Below are positions 44,875 through 53,278 of a DNA stretch of 57,041 nt, in pieces. A program made the translations under genes and the position numbers. The notes under the pieces are model-generated. The model worked only from the letters and a program-made list of their open reading frames with translations, searched no databases and was not told the origin of the DNA. The first letter of the stretch is position 1. Every line of letters begins with the position of its first letter. The stretch is from an uncultured Actinomycetes bacterium (lineage in GTDB: Bacteria > Actinomycetota > Actinomycetes > Nanopelagicales > Nanopelagicaceae). The stretch spans positions 1-57,041 of the forward strand of contig CAIMMQ010000101.1 of assembly GCA_903842675.1 (NCBI GenBank). The letters run 5' to 3'.

Positions 44875-45187
44875 GGCTGCCTCGCATTTCGAAGGCCTTT
44901 GCTACCCGCTCCACTGCAACAATAAATGCAGCAGTTCGAAGGTCGACCTTGTACTTCTTCGATACTTTATGGGTGTGACTAAAAGCTTTCTCCATACGGG
45001 AATCCAATTCACTCCGGAATTTTTCAATTGGCCAGCTAAATTCCTGGATGTTTTGAGTCCATTCAAAATAAGAACCCATCACGCCGCCCGAATTCGCCAA
45101 AATATCGGGAACAATAATTGAGCCCCGCTCACGTAGTTTGCGATCGGCGGCACTTGTTATTGGTTGATTTGCGCCCTCGCTTCTTTG
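44867..45187 (-). pseudogene. gdhA: 3' remnant of glutamate dehydrogenase gene
   Basis: The frame encodes the C-terminal ~100 residues of a Glu/Leu/Phe/Val dehydrogenase: EGANQPIT, RGSIIVPDILANSGGV, SYFEWTQNIQ and DLRTAAFIVAVERVAKAFEMRG. The N-terminal three quarters, including the catalytic Lys region, is missing. Upstream of EGAN (about 45178) homology ends and a TGA closes the frame at 45188-45190. The enzyme would interconvert glutamate and 2-oxoglutarate, but this fragment cannot. It appears to be the scar of a deletion or rearrangement. Confidence 0.8.
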
Positions 45188-45303
45188 TCATCATTATCTT
45201 TATCTTCTTCTTACGCTGGATTTCACCTGCCAAGAAGGATCCCGTCGCGGCAGCTAGACGCCGCGAAGTTAAGCGATCACTTCGAGAGCTTAAGAGAAAA
45301 TAA
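45179..45303 (+). pseudogene. 3' remnant of a small membrane-protein gene
   Basis: To the right of the gdhA breakpoint the plus strand encodes RFFVIIIFIFFLRWISPAKK followed by a basic helix ending in LRELKRK. It looks like the end of a one-helix membrane protein with a charged tail. No ATG or GTG precedes it except in gdhA-derived sequence, so the 5' end was probably lost at the same junction. A TTG at 45160 could in principle still start a 47-residue product. Confidence 0.4.
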
Positions 45304-45338
45304 GCCTCGCTTTGGGCGCCTAAACGAGCAACTCACAG

Positions 45339-45367
45339 CCAATTTTGAGCACCGAAGTCAAAATTGG
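45339..45367. terminator. 10-bp perfect inverted repeat
   Basis: CCAATTTTGA and TCAAAATTGG surround a 9-nt loop downstream of the truncated small gene and before the Bax-inhibitor gene. There is no T-run, so it is either a weak terminator or a protein-binding palindrome. Confidence 0.4.
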
Positions 45368-45448
45368 AATACCAAACCACCGGAAATTGTTTAAACTTAT
45401 GATCGCAAGCTAACGCTTGCAACCTAGCTAAACCTGAAAAGGAGAACA

Positions 45449-46237
45449 ATGGAAAGTTCTAACCCGGTATTTAAGCGCACCTCAACTGAGATTGCGTTAC
45501 GTGGCAATACAACAGTCGTGCCATCAACTGCCGAACTAGACAATCTTTATAACGCCCCTGCCGCATCTTCAATTCGCACTGGTCGTATGACCATCGATGA
45601 TGTTGTCGCCCGTACTGCAATGTTGTTCGTGGTTCTTGTAACCGCCGGAGCACTTGCATGGAAGGCAAATCTTTCAATGGGATTTGCAATGATCGCAATG
45701 ATTGGCGCATTGGTTCTTGGCTTGGTTCTAACAATGAGCAAGAAAGTTAAGCCATGGGCCGCGCTTGCATACGCTGGCCTTGAAGGTTTGGCGCTCGGTG
45801 CAATCAGCAGTGCTTACGAGTCAATCCATCCTGGAATTATCTCGCAAGCTTTAATTGGAACTGTTGCAGCATTTGCCGGCGTTCTCTTTGCCTACAAGAG
45901 CAAGCGAGTTCGAGTTACTCCTAAATTTACTCGCGTAATGATGGGCGCACTAATCGGTTACATGATCCTTGGTTTTGGATCGATGATCGCGGGCATGTTC
46001 GGCGTTGGTCACGGATACGGTCTATACGGCGTATCTGGTCTTGGCTTACTACTAGCAGTCGGCGGAGTCGGCCTTGCATCATTCTTTTTGATTATGGATT
46101 TTGATCAGATCGAGAAGATGGTTGCCGCTGGTGTGCCGCACGAAGAATCATGGCGTGCTGGATTTGGCTTGATGGTAACTGTTGTTTGGTTATACCTAGA
46201 GATAGTTCGTTTACTATCTATTCTGCGTGATCGCTAA
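45449..46237 (+). CDS. Bax inhibitor-1/YccA family membrane protein
   Basis: The 262-residue protein has a polar N-terminus with a MTIDDVVARTAML motif (about 46-58), seven membrane helices and the FFLIMDFDQIEKMV segment with the paired Asp residues of the TMBIM/BI-1 family. Related proteins act as pH-sensitive calcium leak channels; the bacterial role is not settled. A strong AAAGGAGAA site precedes the ATG. The 3' end overlaps the convergent MFS gene by 20 bp. Confidence 0.9.
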   Translation: MESSNPVFKRTSTEIALRGNTTVVPSTAELDNLYNAPAASSIRTGRMTIDDVVARTAMLFVVLVTAGALAWKANLSMGFAMIAMIGALVLGLVLTMSKKVKPWAALAYAGLEGLALGAISSAYESIHPGIISQALIGTVAAFAGVLFAYKSKRVRVTPKFTRVMMGALIGYMILGFGSMIAGMFGVGHGYGLYGVSGLGLLLAVGGVGLASFFLIMDFDQIEKMVAAGVPHEESWRAGFGLMVTVVWLYLEIVRLLSILRDR

Positions 46238-47438
46238 GAGTTATCTCTTTTAACTTCCGCGTTTCCGGCATCTTTGCTGACAGGAGCAGTGTTAATGAAA
46301 ACACTGCTCCTGTTGCTATGAATGCTGGCTTATAAGAATGTGCATCAACTAACCAACCAAGAACAACTGGGCTCACGATATTTCCAAAGTCGCCCGCCAT
46401 CTGCCAGAGCGCAATAACTCGGCCACCTTTACCACCAAAGACATCGCCAACTACTGCGGATGCTGCAGTGCCTTCAAAGGCGCCACCAATTCCAAAGAAG
46501 ATCATTGCCAGAATGTAGAACCACCAGTTTGATGAAACCAGAATTGTGGCAACTCCAGATAGCAGAACGAAGGATCCAACAAGAAGTGCAAATTTACGAC
46601 CCCGGAAATCAGAAATTTTACCTACGTAGATAAGTGCAATTCCCTGCACAATGGCAGAGACGGTAAAGCCATAACCAAGAATTGAAGTACTTGCATGGAG
46701 TGAATCTTTTGCAAAGAGTGGCAAGATGGAATTTCGCAGACCAAAGAGCACCCAGTTAGTTAAAAATGAAATCGCCATCGCAGCCACATATGGATAAATC
46801 TTTAGCGCTTCTTTTAAAGTTACCCGGTCGGCAGGATCTTGCTTGTTATGGATCGATTTACCGAGGCGTTTTTCATGCAAAAAGAAGGTTGTTGTGAATG
46901 ATGCAAAGAGCAAGGTAACTGCATAAACAAAGAAGGGCACTCGAAGGGAAATCATCGAGAGCAAGCCACCAAATGCTGGACCTGCGATGCCACCGATCAG
47001 AAAGCCGCCGTTGTAAACCGATTGGGCGCGACCACGAACACTGTCATCAACTGATCGCATCAGCAGCGCACCGGCAGATACCGAAAACATAACGGATCCA
47101 ATTCCGCCGATCGCACGAAATATCAAGAGTTGCCAATATGTTTGGGCTAGCCCAGCGGTGAGTGATGAGACCGAAACAATTACTAAACCAATTGCTTGCA
47201 CATTTCGCTCACCAAACTTATCGATGAGCTTTCCAGCAGGTAATCCGAAGGCAAACCGGGCAAAGGCAAAGGCCGAGATGATGGCACCGATGGCTGCATT
47301 ATTTACATGGAATGTTTTTGCGAAGAGTGGAATTGCAGGAATGATCATTCCGTAGCCCAATGCCACAAAAAAAGCCACTACCGAAAGAACATAAACTTCC
47401 TTCGGCAGTGACTTGTTAAGCGATATTTTTTTAAGCAA
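46218..47438 (-). CDS. MFS transporter (12 TM, drug-efflux-like)
   Basis: This ~406-residue major facilitator has 12 helices, the loop 2-3 motif [13 protein letters not shown] and the repeated motif [14 protein letters not shown] in the second half. The start is uncertain. A TTG at 47438 overlaps the stop of the upstream MFS gene (TTGCTTAA) with GCGAGG just before it; an ATG at 47504 would add 22 residues within the upstream gene. Coupling with the DHA2 transporter suggests coordinated export. It contains a perfect 14-bp hairpin at 46280-46313. Substrate unknown. Confidence 0.85.
   Translation of the reverse strand: MLKKISLNKSLPKEVYVLSVVAFFVALGYGMIIPAIPLFAKTFHVNNAAIGAIISAFAFARFAFGLPAGKLIDKFGERNVQAIGLVIVSVSSLTAGLAQTYWQLLIFRAIGGIGSVMFSVSAGALLMRSVDDSVRGRAQSVYNGGFLIGGIAGPAFGGLLSMISLRVPFFVYAVTLLFASFTTTFFLHEKRLGKSIHNKQDPADRVTLKEALKIYPYVAAMAISFLTNWVLFGLRNSILPLFAKDSLHASTSILGYGFTVSAIVQGIALIYVGKISDFRGRKFALLVGSFVLLSGVATILVSSNWWFYILAMIFFGIGGAFEGTAASAVVGDVFGGKGGRVIALWQMAGDFGNIVSPVVLGWLVDAHSYKPAFIATGAVFSLTLLLSAKMPETRKLKEITLSDHAE
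46280..46313. repeat. Perfect 14-bp inverted repeat in MFS 3' coding region
   Basis: ACAGGAGCAGTGTT and its reverse complement flank a 6-nt loop. It lies 43 bp beyond the Bax-inhibitor stop, so it may terminate transcription from that gene while still encoding [12 protein letters not shown] on the other strand. Confidence 0.7.
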
Positions 47439-49041
47439 GTGCCTCGCCGGCAGCCTCTTCTTTCGCAGCGTGGTGCGCAGCACCGGAGCGAAGTGGAGTC
47501 TCACGAAGCATCAGCGCGAGCAAGAAACCAAGAGTTGTGACTGGCGCTGCTGCGAGGAATACAACGTGGAATGACTGAACGAATGAGTGGTAAATACTTG
47601 CTTGCAGTTCTGGGGTAAAGGTTTTGATCACTGCAGTGTTGTTCTTTAGTGCGGCAAATTTTTCTGGAGTTGCTCCAGCCAAAGCCGTAGGGTTATTCGC
47701 GGCAAGTTTTGCAACACCAAGAGGTAGGTAATGTGCCAATCGGTTGGCATAGATAGTTCCAAAGATTGTTACACCGATCGTTCCGCCAACTGAGCGAAAG
47801 AAGGTGTTGGCACTTGTTGCAACGCCCATATCTTTGAATTCAACTGCATTCTGAAGTGCGATAACAATGGTCTGCATTGAAAGACCAAGGCCAGCACCAA
47901 TCATTATTGCAAAGATAGAAAGCTTCCAGAATGGTGTGGTCTCACTAAGAGTTGAGAGTCCAATGATTCCGAAGGTCATAAGGACAAGGCCCATAATTGG
48001 ATAGCGCTTGTAATGCCCATGCTTGCTAATAAGTTTTCCACTTAGGATCGACATCGAAACGATTCCAAGCATGAAAGGGATTAATTTAAGCCCAGATACC
48101 GTTGCAGAGTTACCCTTAACTGTTTGCAGGTAGAGCGGCAACATAACAATTGCACCGAACATACCGGCACCTATTACGAAGGCAAGTGCTGATGTAAGTG
48201 CAACTGTGTGATTCTTGAAAAGTGTGAGCGGCAAAATTGGTTCTGGCGCACGACTTTCCTGAACTAAGAATGCGATAGTCAAAATAATTGCGATTGCAAG
48301 TGATGTCACGGTCTTTGAATCAGCCCAACCATTTTGTGGACCATAGACAGATATACCCAATAGAAGAACTGTAACTGCTGTTACGAGAAGCAGAGCGCCG
48401 AAGTAATCAATCTTGTGTTCGCGCTTTACCTTAGGAATATGTAGCGAAGCAGTAGTAATAATTAGTGCGCCAATACCAAATGGCAAGTTGATGTAGAAGA
48501 TCCAGCGCCAGCCAACAATTCCGAAGATGTGGGCGTGGTCTGAGAAGAATCCACCAAGTAGTGGGCCAGCAACTGAAGAAAGTCCCCAAACACCACCGAA
48601 GTAACCTTGATACTTACCGCGTTCGCGTGGCGAAACGATGTCACCGATAATTACGAAGGTAAGCGCCATTAAGCCACCAGCGCCAAGACCTTGCAAACCA
48701 CGGAAGATAATTAGTTGGGACATATTCTGCGAAGCGCCAGCAGCAAATGAACCAATTAAGAAGGTAACAATTGCGAATTGAAATACCGGACGTCGACCGT
48801 AAAGGTCGGAAATTTTCCCGTACAAAGGCGTTGATGCAGTTGAAGTAAGAAGGTATGCAGTAACTACCCAGGTGTAGTGGGAGAGACCGTTGAAGTCTTC
48901 AACGATGCGCTTTAGCGCAGTGGAGACAATTGTCTGATCAAGAGCCGCGAGCAGCATTCCGACCATAAGGCCAGAGAGCACGAACATGATCTCTTTATGA
49001 GTCAGTGGGGCAGAGGGATCCTTCTTAGTTTCTTTAGACAT
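47431..49041 (-). CDS. DHA2 family multidrug MFS exporter (14 TM)
   Basis: The 536-residue protein has 14 predicted helices. The DHA2/EmrB-QacA signatures are present: [13 protein letters not shown] in TM1, [14 protein letters not shown] in loop 2-3 and [11 protein letters not shown] in TM5 (motif C). It exports hydrophobic compounds with proton exchange. GAAAGG precedes the ATG. It is divergent from the DrrAB-type ABC exporter across a 190-bp region with two palindromes. Confidence 0.92.
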   Translation of the reverse strand: MSKETKKDPSAPLTHKEIMFVLSGLMVGMLLAALDQTIVSTALKRIVEDFNGLSHYTWVVTAYLLTSTASTPLYGKISDLYGRRPVFQFAIVTFLIGSFAAGASQNMSQLIIFRGLQGLGAGGLMALTFVIIGDIVSPRERGKYQGYFGGVWGLSSVAGPLLGGFFSDHAHIFGIVGWRWIFYINLPFGIGALIITTASLHIPKVKREHKIDYFGALLLVTAVTVLLLGISVYGPQNGWADSKTVTSLAIAIILTIAFLVQESRAPEPILPLTLFKNHTVALTSALAFVIGAGMFGAIVMLPLYLQTVKGNSATVSGLKLIPFMLGIVSMSILSGKLISKHGHYKRYPIMGLVLMTFGIIGLSTLSETTPFWKLSIFAIMIGAGLGLSMQTIVIALQNAVEFKDMGVATSANTFFRSVGGTIGVTIFGTIYANRLAHYLPLGVAKLAANNPTALAGATPEKFAALKNNTAVIKTFTPELQASIYHSFVQSFHVVFLAAAPVTTLGFLLALMLRETPLRSGAAHHAAKEEAAGEALA

Positions 49042-49104
49042 GAAAACCTTTCATTATTATTACAGTTTAGCTGCCGAGAAAATCTGGCCAACTAGCCCTA
49101 CTAA

Positions 49105-49123
49105 TCAAGGAAAAACTCCTTGA
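49105..49123. promoter_or_regulatory. Palindrome between divergent efflux genes
   Basis: TCAAGGA and TCCTTGA flank a 5-nt loop, upstream of the DHA2 exporter. It is a candidate repressor site or short terminator hairpin. Confidence 0.35.
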
Positions 49124-49195
49124 AACTTCAACCACCAGTTTACTACGGCTATTCCCGAGATTCCCGCCCATAAGTGTTTCCCCCTTAGAAAGTGC

Positions 49196-49213
49196 TCACA
49201 TATCGAGATGTGA
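49196..49213. promoter_or_regulatory. Palindromic operator candidate upstream of drrA-like gene
   Basis: TCACAT and ATGTGA are separated by 6 bp. The site ends 5 bp before the TATTGT -10 box, where a bound repressor would block RNA polymerase. Confidence 0.45.
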
Positions 49214-49218
49214 TCCAT

Positions 49219-49224
49219 TATTGT
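49219..49224 (+). promoter_or_regulatory. -10 box for leaderless drrA-like gene
   Basis: TATTGT lies 7 nt before the ATG at 49232. Confidence 0.4.
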
Positions 49225-49231
49225 GAGGTTT

Positions 49232-50212
49232 ATGAAGAGCATCATCGCCCAAGGCTTAGTTAAGACTTATCGAAATGGTGAAGTCCGCGCGCTTGACGGT
49301 TTAGATCTAGATGTTGAAGAAGGCACCGTTCTTGGCCTGCTCGGACCAAATGGTTCCGGAAAAACGACCACAGTCCGCGTTCTAGCAACACTTCTTACGC
49401 CAGATGAAGGTTCGGCAAGTGTTGGTGGTGTTGATGTCCTTAAACATCCAGATCAAGTTCGCAACATGATCGGCTTATCAGGTCAGTACGCGGCGCTTGA
49501 TGAAACGCTTACTGGTTGGGATAACTTAACAATGTTTGGCCGGCTTTATCACTTAAGTGCAAGTGCAACCAAGGCCCGGGCTACTGAATTACTTGAGAAA
49601 TTTTCGCTTACTGAAGCTGCGCGCCGGCCAATTAAAACTTATTCCGGTGGCATGCGCAGGCGTCTTGACTTGGCCGCCTCGCTAATTATCAAACCAAAAG
49701 TGCTTTTTTTAGATGAGCCAACTACTGGACTTGACCCTCGTGGTCGCCAGGAAATGTGGCAGGTAATTGATGAACTCGTTAAAGGCGGTGTAACACTTTT
49801 ACTTACGACGCAATATTTAGAAGAGGCCGATCAGCTTGCAGATTCCATCGCAGTTATCGATGCCGGAAAAGTTATTGCACGCGGCACCTCTGATGAATTA
49901 AAGAATCAAGTTGGTGGCGAGCGGTTAGAAATTACTGTCGATGCTTCACACTTAACGCGAGCAGTCGAATTAGTTAAACAAGTTGCTGGCGTGGAACCAA
50001 TTGTTGATACCGGCCTTCGCCGAATTTCAGCGCCAGTCAATAACGGTAGTAATTCCCTGGTCCAAGTACTGCGCCTATTGGATGAAGCAAAAATTCATCC
50101 ACTTGATATCGGATTAAAGCGGCCTTCGCTGGATGATGTATTTATTTCGCTAACTGGACATGTTGCCGAAATTGAAGCCGAAGTATTTACTGGAAAGAAG
50201 AAACGCAAATGA
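49232..50212 (+). CDS. ABC exporter ATP-binding protein (DrrA-like)
   Basis: The 326-residue ATPase shows Walker A GPNGSGKTTT, Q loop LSGQYAALDE, signature YSGGMRRRLD, Walker B LFLDEPTTGLDPRGRQ and the DrrA-type C-terminal extension (about 225-320). It is typical of daunorubicin-resistance-type exporters. An in-frame GTG three codons upstream exists, but the ATG fits the leaderless spacing. It overlaps the permease gene by 4 bp. Confidence 0.92.
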   Translation: MKSIIAQGLVKTYRNGEVRALDGLDLDVEEGTVLGLLGPNGSGKTTTVRVLATLLTPDEGSASVGGVDVLKHPDQVRNMIGLSGQYAALDETLTGWDNLTMFGRLYHLSASATKARATELLEKFSLTEAARRPIKTYSGGMRRRLDLAASLIIKPKVLFLDEPTTGLDPRGRQEMWQVIDELVKGGVTLLLTTQYLEEADQLADSIAVIDAGKVIARGTSDELKNQVGGERLEITVDASHLTRAVELVKQVAGVEPIVDTGLRRISAPVNNGSNSLVQVLRLLDEAKIHPLDIGLKRPSLDDVFISLTGHVAEIEAEVFTGKKKRK

Positions 50213-51006
50213 AACAAGCCATTGGAGATTTCCTAGTAATTACCAAGCGGCAATTGCTTCAGATGATTCGTATTCCAGAAGTCCTTATCTTTGCGACCAT
50301 CCAGCCCGCCATGTTTGTGCTCTTGTTCCGCTACGTATTCGGTGGCGCCATTAACTCTGGCGTTTCCGGTGGTTACGTTCAATTATTGATGCCCGGCATC
50401 TTCGTGCAAACCGTTGCATTTACGCTTGCAGCAACTGCGGTAGGACTAACCGCAGATATGCAGAAGGGTTTGATCGATCGATTTAGATCTCTCCCAATTG
50501 CACGCTCTGCTGTTGTTATAGGTCGTACGGTTGGCGACACACTTCAAAATATTGTGACTCTTGTTGTGATGGGCCTAGTTGGTTTCGCAGTTGGCTGGCG
50601 GCCAAGTAGTGGCCCGGTAAAGATTTTCTTAGCATTCTTATTTCTACTTGCCTTTGGTTACTCAATGTCTTGGATCGGAATCTTGATTGGGTTATCCGTA
50701 CGTGAAGAACGAGTGGCCCAGAGCTTGGTTTTCCTTACGGTCTTTCCGCTAACCTTCTTATCAAATGCCTTTGCTCCGACAACTGGTATGCCGAAAATTC
50801 TGCAATATTTTGCCGAGTGGAATCCAGTTTCAACAATGGTCGCAGCCTGCCGTGAATTATTTGGAACCAAGAACATCTTTGGCGCCACAGCTACTTCTTG
50901 GCCCAGCCAGCACCCAGTAGCAATGTCGCTGATTTATATGGTCCTTTTAGTTGTTGTGTTTGCACCGATTAGCGTGCGCAAGTATGTGAAGGTCAGCGCT
51001 AAATAA
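50209..51006 (+). CDS. ABC-2 type permease (DrrB-like)
   Basis: The 265-residue membrane subunit has six helices and the ABC-2 pattern LPIARSAVVIGRTVGDTLQN, FAPTTGMPKILQYFAEWNPVS near the last helices. It forms a two-gene exporter with the preceding ATPase; the substrate could be a drug, antibiotic or lipid. The stop falls in the first unit of a 9-bp tandem repeat, and it converges on greA. Confidence 0.9.
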   Translation: MKQAIGDFLVITKRQLLQMIRIPEVLIFATIQPAMFVLLFRYVFGGAINSGVSGGYVQLLMPGIFVQTVAFTLAATAVGLTADMQKGLIDRFRSLPIARSAVVIGRTVGDTLQNIVTLVVMGLVGFAVGWRPSSGPVKIFLAFLFLLAFGYSMSWIGILIGLSVREERVAQSLVFLTVFPLTFLSNAFAPTTGMPKILQYFAEWNPVSTMVAACRELFGTKNIFGATATSWPSQHPVAMSLIYMVLLVVVFAPISVRKYVKVSAK

Positions 51007-51027
51007 TCTAAATAATCTAAATAATCT
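51001..51027. repeat. Three tandem copies of AAATAATCT
   Basis: The 9-bp unit is repeated exactly three times, covering the drrB-like stop codon and reaching the greA stop codon on the other strand. Confidence 0.9.
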
Positions 51028-51050
51028 AGAAGAAGTTTTGGGCTTCTAGA
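51025..51050. terminator. 8-bp hairpin between convergent drrB-like gene and greA
   Basis: TCTAGAAG and CTTCTAGA flank a 10-nt loop that includes TTTT. It overlaps the last codons of greA and could terminate both genes. Confidence 0.5.
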
Positions 51051-51529
51051 ATTGCAACACTTATTGCCTTGCCATTTGGCGCTTGATAAGTCACAGTCTC
51101 GCCAACTTTGGCACCAAGTACCGCCGCACCAAGTGGGGATTTTTCACTGTAGATATCGACATCGCCACTATCGATTTCACGAGAGCCAAGTAGGAATTTC
51201 ATCTCATCGCCCGCGATATCTACGGTGATTAACATGCCAAGTCCGACAACACCTGATTCCCCAGCTGGTGGGTTTCCAATGTGTGCATGTTCCAAAATAT
51301 GTTTTAACTGACGGATACGACCTTCAATTTTTCCTTGTTCATCGCGAGCGGCGTGATAGCCACCGTTCTCCTTTAGATCTCCTTCGGCGCGTGCCGCTTC
51401 AATCTTTTTGACAACATCGGCGCGAATTGGACCTTCTAATTCCTTTAGTTCAGCGCTGAGCCGATCAGCCGCTTCTTGGGTTAACCAAGTTTGCGTCTCA
51501 TCTGGTCTCGTATTGTTCTTGCGCTCCAT
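51026..51529 (-). CDS. greA: Transcription elongation factor GreA
   Basis: The 167-residue protein has an N-terminal coiled coil with the acidic tip (AARAEGDLKENGGYHAARDEQGKIEGRIRQL, Asp-Leu-Lys-Glu-Asn) and the C-terminal FKBP-like domain with SPLGAAVLGAKVGETVTYQAPNGK. It stimulates transcript cleavage by backtracked RNA polymerase. It follows a DUF4307 gene on the same strand, a standard actinobacterial pair. Confidence 0.95.
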   Translation of the reverse strand: MERKNNTRPDETQTWLTQEAADRLSAELKELEGPIRADVVKKIEAARAEGDLKENGGYHAARDEQGKIEGRIRQLKHILEHAHIGNPPAGESGVVGLGMLITVDIAGDEMKFLLGSREIDSGDVDIYSEKSPLGAAVLGAKVGETVTYQAPNGKAISVAILEAQNFF

Positions 51530-51545
51530 AAGGGCAGGAGTTTAC

Positions 51546-51947
51546 TTACAACGCCCCACATCCATCAATTCCCGCATTAACTGCCAGCAATCTGGTGGGA
51601 ATTTGGACGATTCGCGTTTGCGATGGGGCACCGGCAGGGAATTGGTCCATCAATTCACCAACCACGTTTGCGTCGTAGTCATGGGCGATGAGTCGGCATT
51701 GATGCGCCCGTGCCAAAGTTTTAAATGTAATCGAATATCTAACTTCAATGCTCTTTGCATCGATCGCTTTAAAGGAAATTAAATTTGCTCGAACCTCTGG
51801 CCGCGAAAAATGATTGGCACTCCATGCCAGCCAAGTTCCACCGATCAATGTGATTAGAATCGCTGAAACCAACCATGACGGAAATCGCTTCTTCGTTATG
51901 CCATAACGCTCCCGCAACCTTGGGTCGTTAGTACGAGATTCAGACAC
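51546..51947 (-). CDS. DUF4307 family membrane protein
   Basis: The 133-residue protein has a short cytoplasmic N-terminus (RLRERYGITKKRFPSW), one membrane helix (about 25-43) and an extracytoplasmic beta-rich domain with two Cys. The family is found next to greA in actinobacteria; its function is unknown. The GTG start has a TAGACT box 6 nt upstream and no ribosome-binding site. Confidence 0.85.
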   Translation of the reverse strand: MSESRTNDPRLRERYGITKKRFPSWLVSAILITLIGGTWLAWSANHFSRPEVRANLISFKAIDAKSIEVRYSITFKTLARAHQCRLIAHDYDANVVGELMDQFPAGAPSQTRIVQIPTRLLAVNAGIDGCGAL

Positions 51948-51953
51948 GCCTTC

Positions 51954-51959
51954 AGTCTA
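51954..51959 (-). promoter_or_regulatory. -10 box for leaderless DUF4307 gene
   Basis: TAGACT on the minus strand, 6 nt before the GTG at 51947. It shares bases 51958-51959 with the opposite -10 box. Confidence 0.5.
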
Positions 51960-51963
51960 CAAT
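51958..51963 (+). promoter_or_regulatory. -10 box for leaderless small membrane gene
   Basis: TACAAT, 6 nt before the ATG at 51970. It overlaps by two bases the -10 box of the divergent DUF4307 gene. Confidence 0.5.
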
Positions 51964-51969
51964 CAGCGC

Positions 51970-52134
51970 ATGTCCGATGACGCCAGCGTGAATGTGGGTA
52001 TTGCTGGGTCGATTACCGTCGCGGTTCTATGCCTAGCAACGGTCTTCTTACTTCGCAGTTTCTACCGCAGATATAAGCGAATGGCTGATCGTGACCCAAA
52101 TCTAAAACCTGTCATACCTGATGAAGATAACTAA
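51970..52134 (+). CDS. Small single-pass membrane protein (54 residues)
   Basis: The ORF encodes a short polar N-terminus (MSDDASVNVG), one membrane helix (about 9-29), a basic FYRRYKRMADRDP segment and a Pro/acidic tail. Its promoter is one of the clearest in the window (TACAAT-N6-ATG). It overlaps the SURF1 gene by 14 bp, which suggests coupled expression and perhaps a role with cytochrome oxidase assembly. Family not recognised with certainty. Confidence 0.65.
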   Translation: MSDDASVNVGIAGSITVAVLCLATVFLLRSFYRRYKRMADRDPNLKPVIPDEDN

Positions 52135-52909
52135 AAGCCTCTTCCCAAAGTTCGCACAAGTTATTGCGGCACTTCTAATGTCAATAATTTTTGTTGAACT
52201 CGGTATTTGGCAACTTCATCGGGCACAAGATGTTCAAGTAGCAAACAGAACGCTGCCAGATAAACCCCAGATTTCATTATCCAAAATTTCAAGTGCTGGA
52301 ATTAATTTACCGCCAGCTGCCGCAAATAGAATTGTTAGATTTCGTGGCCACTATGTAAATACCTATTCCGCGCCCAACCAAAGCATTGGCGCTGGCGGTG
52401 CTAATAAAAAAGTTTCACTCGAAGTTCGACTTTTAAAACTTCGAAGCGGCGGTGCAATTTTAGTTGTACGTGGCCCCGAGGCACTTAAGTCACAAGCTAT
52501 TGTTGATGAGGTTGTTGTAACCGGTCGGCTCTATCCTCGTCAAAATGTTGATTCAGTAATTCCAAGTTCTGCTGGTTCATCAATTCTTTCGCGAATAGAT
52601 CCTGCCCTGGTCGCCGGTAAAACAGAACTTACGCTCTTTGATGGTTATGTTGTTGCTCGCACCGAAAATACTAGTTACGGCCAAGCGATAATTCAGGATC
52701 GCATTCCATCACCACAATTAAAATCTAAAGCCGCTGGTTACTACTGGCAACACATCACGTATGTCTTTATTTGGTGGCTGCTCGCCCTTATGGTTCTGCT
52801 GACCCCGTTCTATAATCGGATGAAAGATCGCCCGGCAGGCGGGTTGAAGCTTCCAGCCTCTGGAGTTACTGTGGATATCAAGGATTTGGAGGATAAGGTA
52901 GGCGCATGA
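52121..52909 (+). CDS. SURF1 family protein (cytochrome c oxidase assembly)
   Basis: The 262-residue protein has two membrane helices (about 10-28 and 205-225) enclosing a soluble extracytoplasmic domain with the family's VELGIWQLHRAQ at the end of TM1, VRFRGHY and VVVTGRLYPRQ. SURF1 proteins assist haem a insertion into cytochrome oxidase. This fits the CopC and CopD-CtaG genes elsewhere in the window. It overlaps the genes on both sides. Confidence 0.9.
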   Translation: MKITKSLFPKFAQVIAALLMSIIFVELGIWQLHRAQDVQVANRTLPDKPQISLSKISSAGINLPPAAANRIVRFRGHYVNTYSAPNQSIGAGGANKKVSLEVRLLKLRSGGAILVVRGPEALKSQAIVDEVVVTGRLYPRQNVDSVIPSSAGSSILSRIDPALVAGKTELTLFDGYVVARTENTSYGQAIIQDRIPSPQLKSKAAGYYWQHITYVFIWWLLALMVLLTPFYNRMKDRPAGGLKLPASGVTVDIKDLEDKVGA

Positions 52910-53271
52910 GCAACGCTAATGATTCAACAAATAACGCTAATGGTGCCTATCTAAAGTCACTTCATTCTTCGATGATGCGCTTTCGAGTAATGGCAGTTTG
53001 GTGCGGGGTAATGTCCTTACTTCTCTGGTTTGTTAATGTGCCCACCCATTATTTGTTTTTAAAATCAACCCATCACTACTTCACTTGGATTGCCTTGGTT
53101 CACGGCTTCACCTATCCAATATATGTTTTGGCCACCTTCTTCTATTGCCTCAAGGCACGCAAATCCCTAAACGCAACGATCCTATTTATCCTCGCCGGAA
53201 CATTGCCGATTGCGTCATTTGTTGCCGAGCGCAGAGCACTAAAAGATTTTCAAGCCCTTCAAGCAAAATAA
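52906..53271 (+). CDS. DUF3817 family membrane protein
   Basis: The 121-residue protein has three helices and the family pattern MRFRVMAVWCGVMSLLLWF, WIALVHGFTYPIYVLATF and LAGTLPIASFVAERRA. DUF3817 proteins are common in actinobacteria near SURF1 and prenyltransferase genes; their function is unknown. It overlaps the SURF1 stop by 4 bp. Confidence 0.88.
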   Translation: MSNANDSTNNANGAYLKSLHSSMMRFRVMAVWCGVMSLLLWFVNVPTHYLFLKSTHHYFTWIALVHGFTYPIYVLATFFYCLKARKSLNATILFILAGTLPIASFVAERRALKDFQALQAK

Positions 53272-53278
53272 GTTTTAA

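Noticed and set aside
45118-45178. Upstream part of the plus-strand frame ending at 45303
   Set aside because: This part is the complement of the conserved glutamate dehydrogenase C-terminal region, so it is not original coding sequence of that protein.
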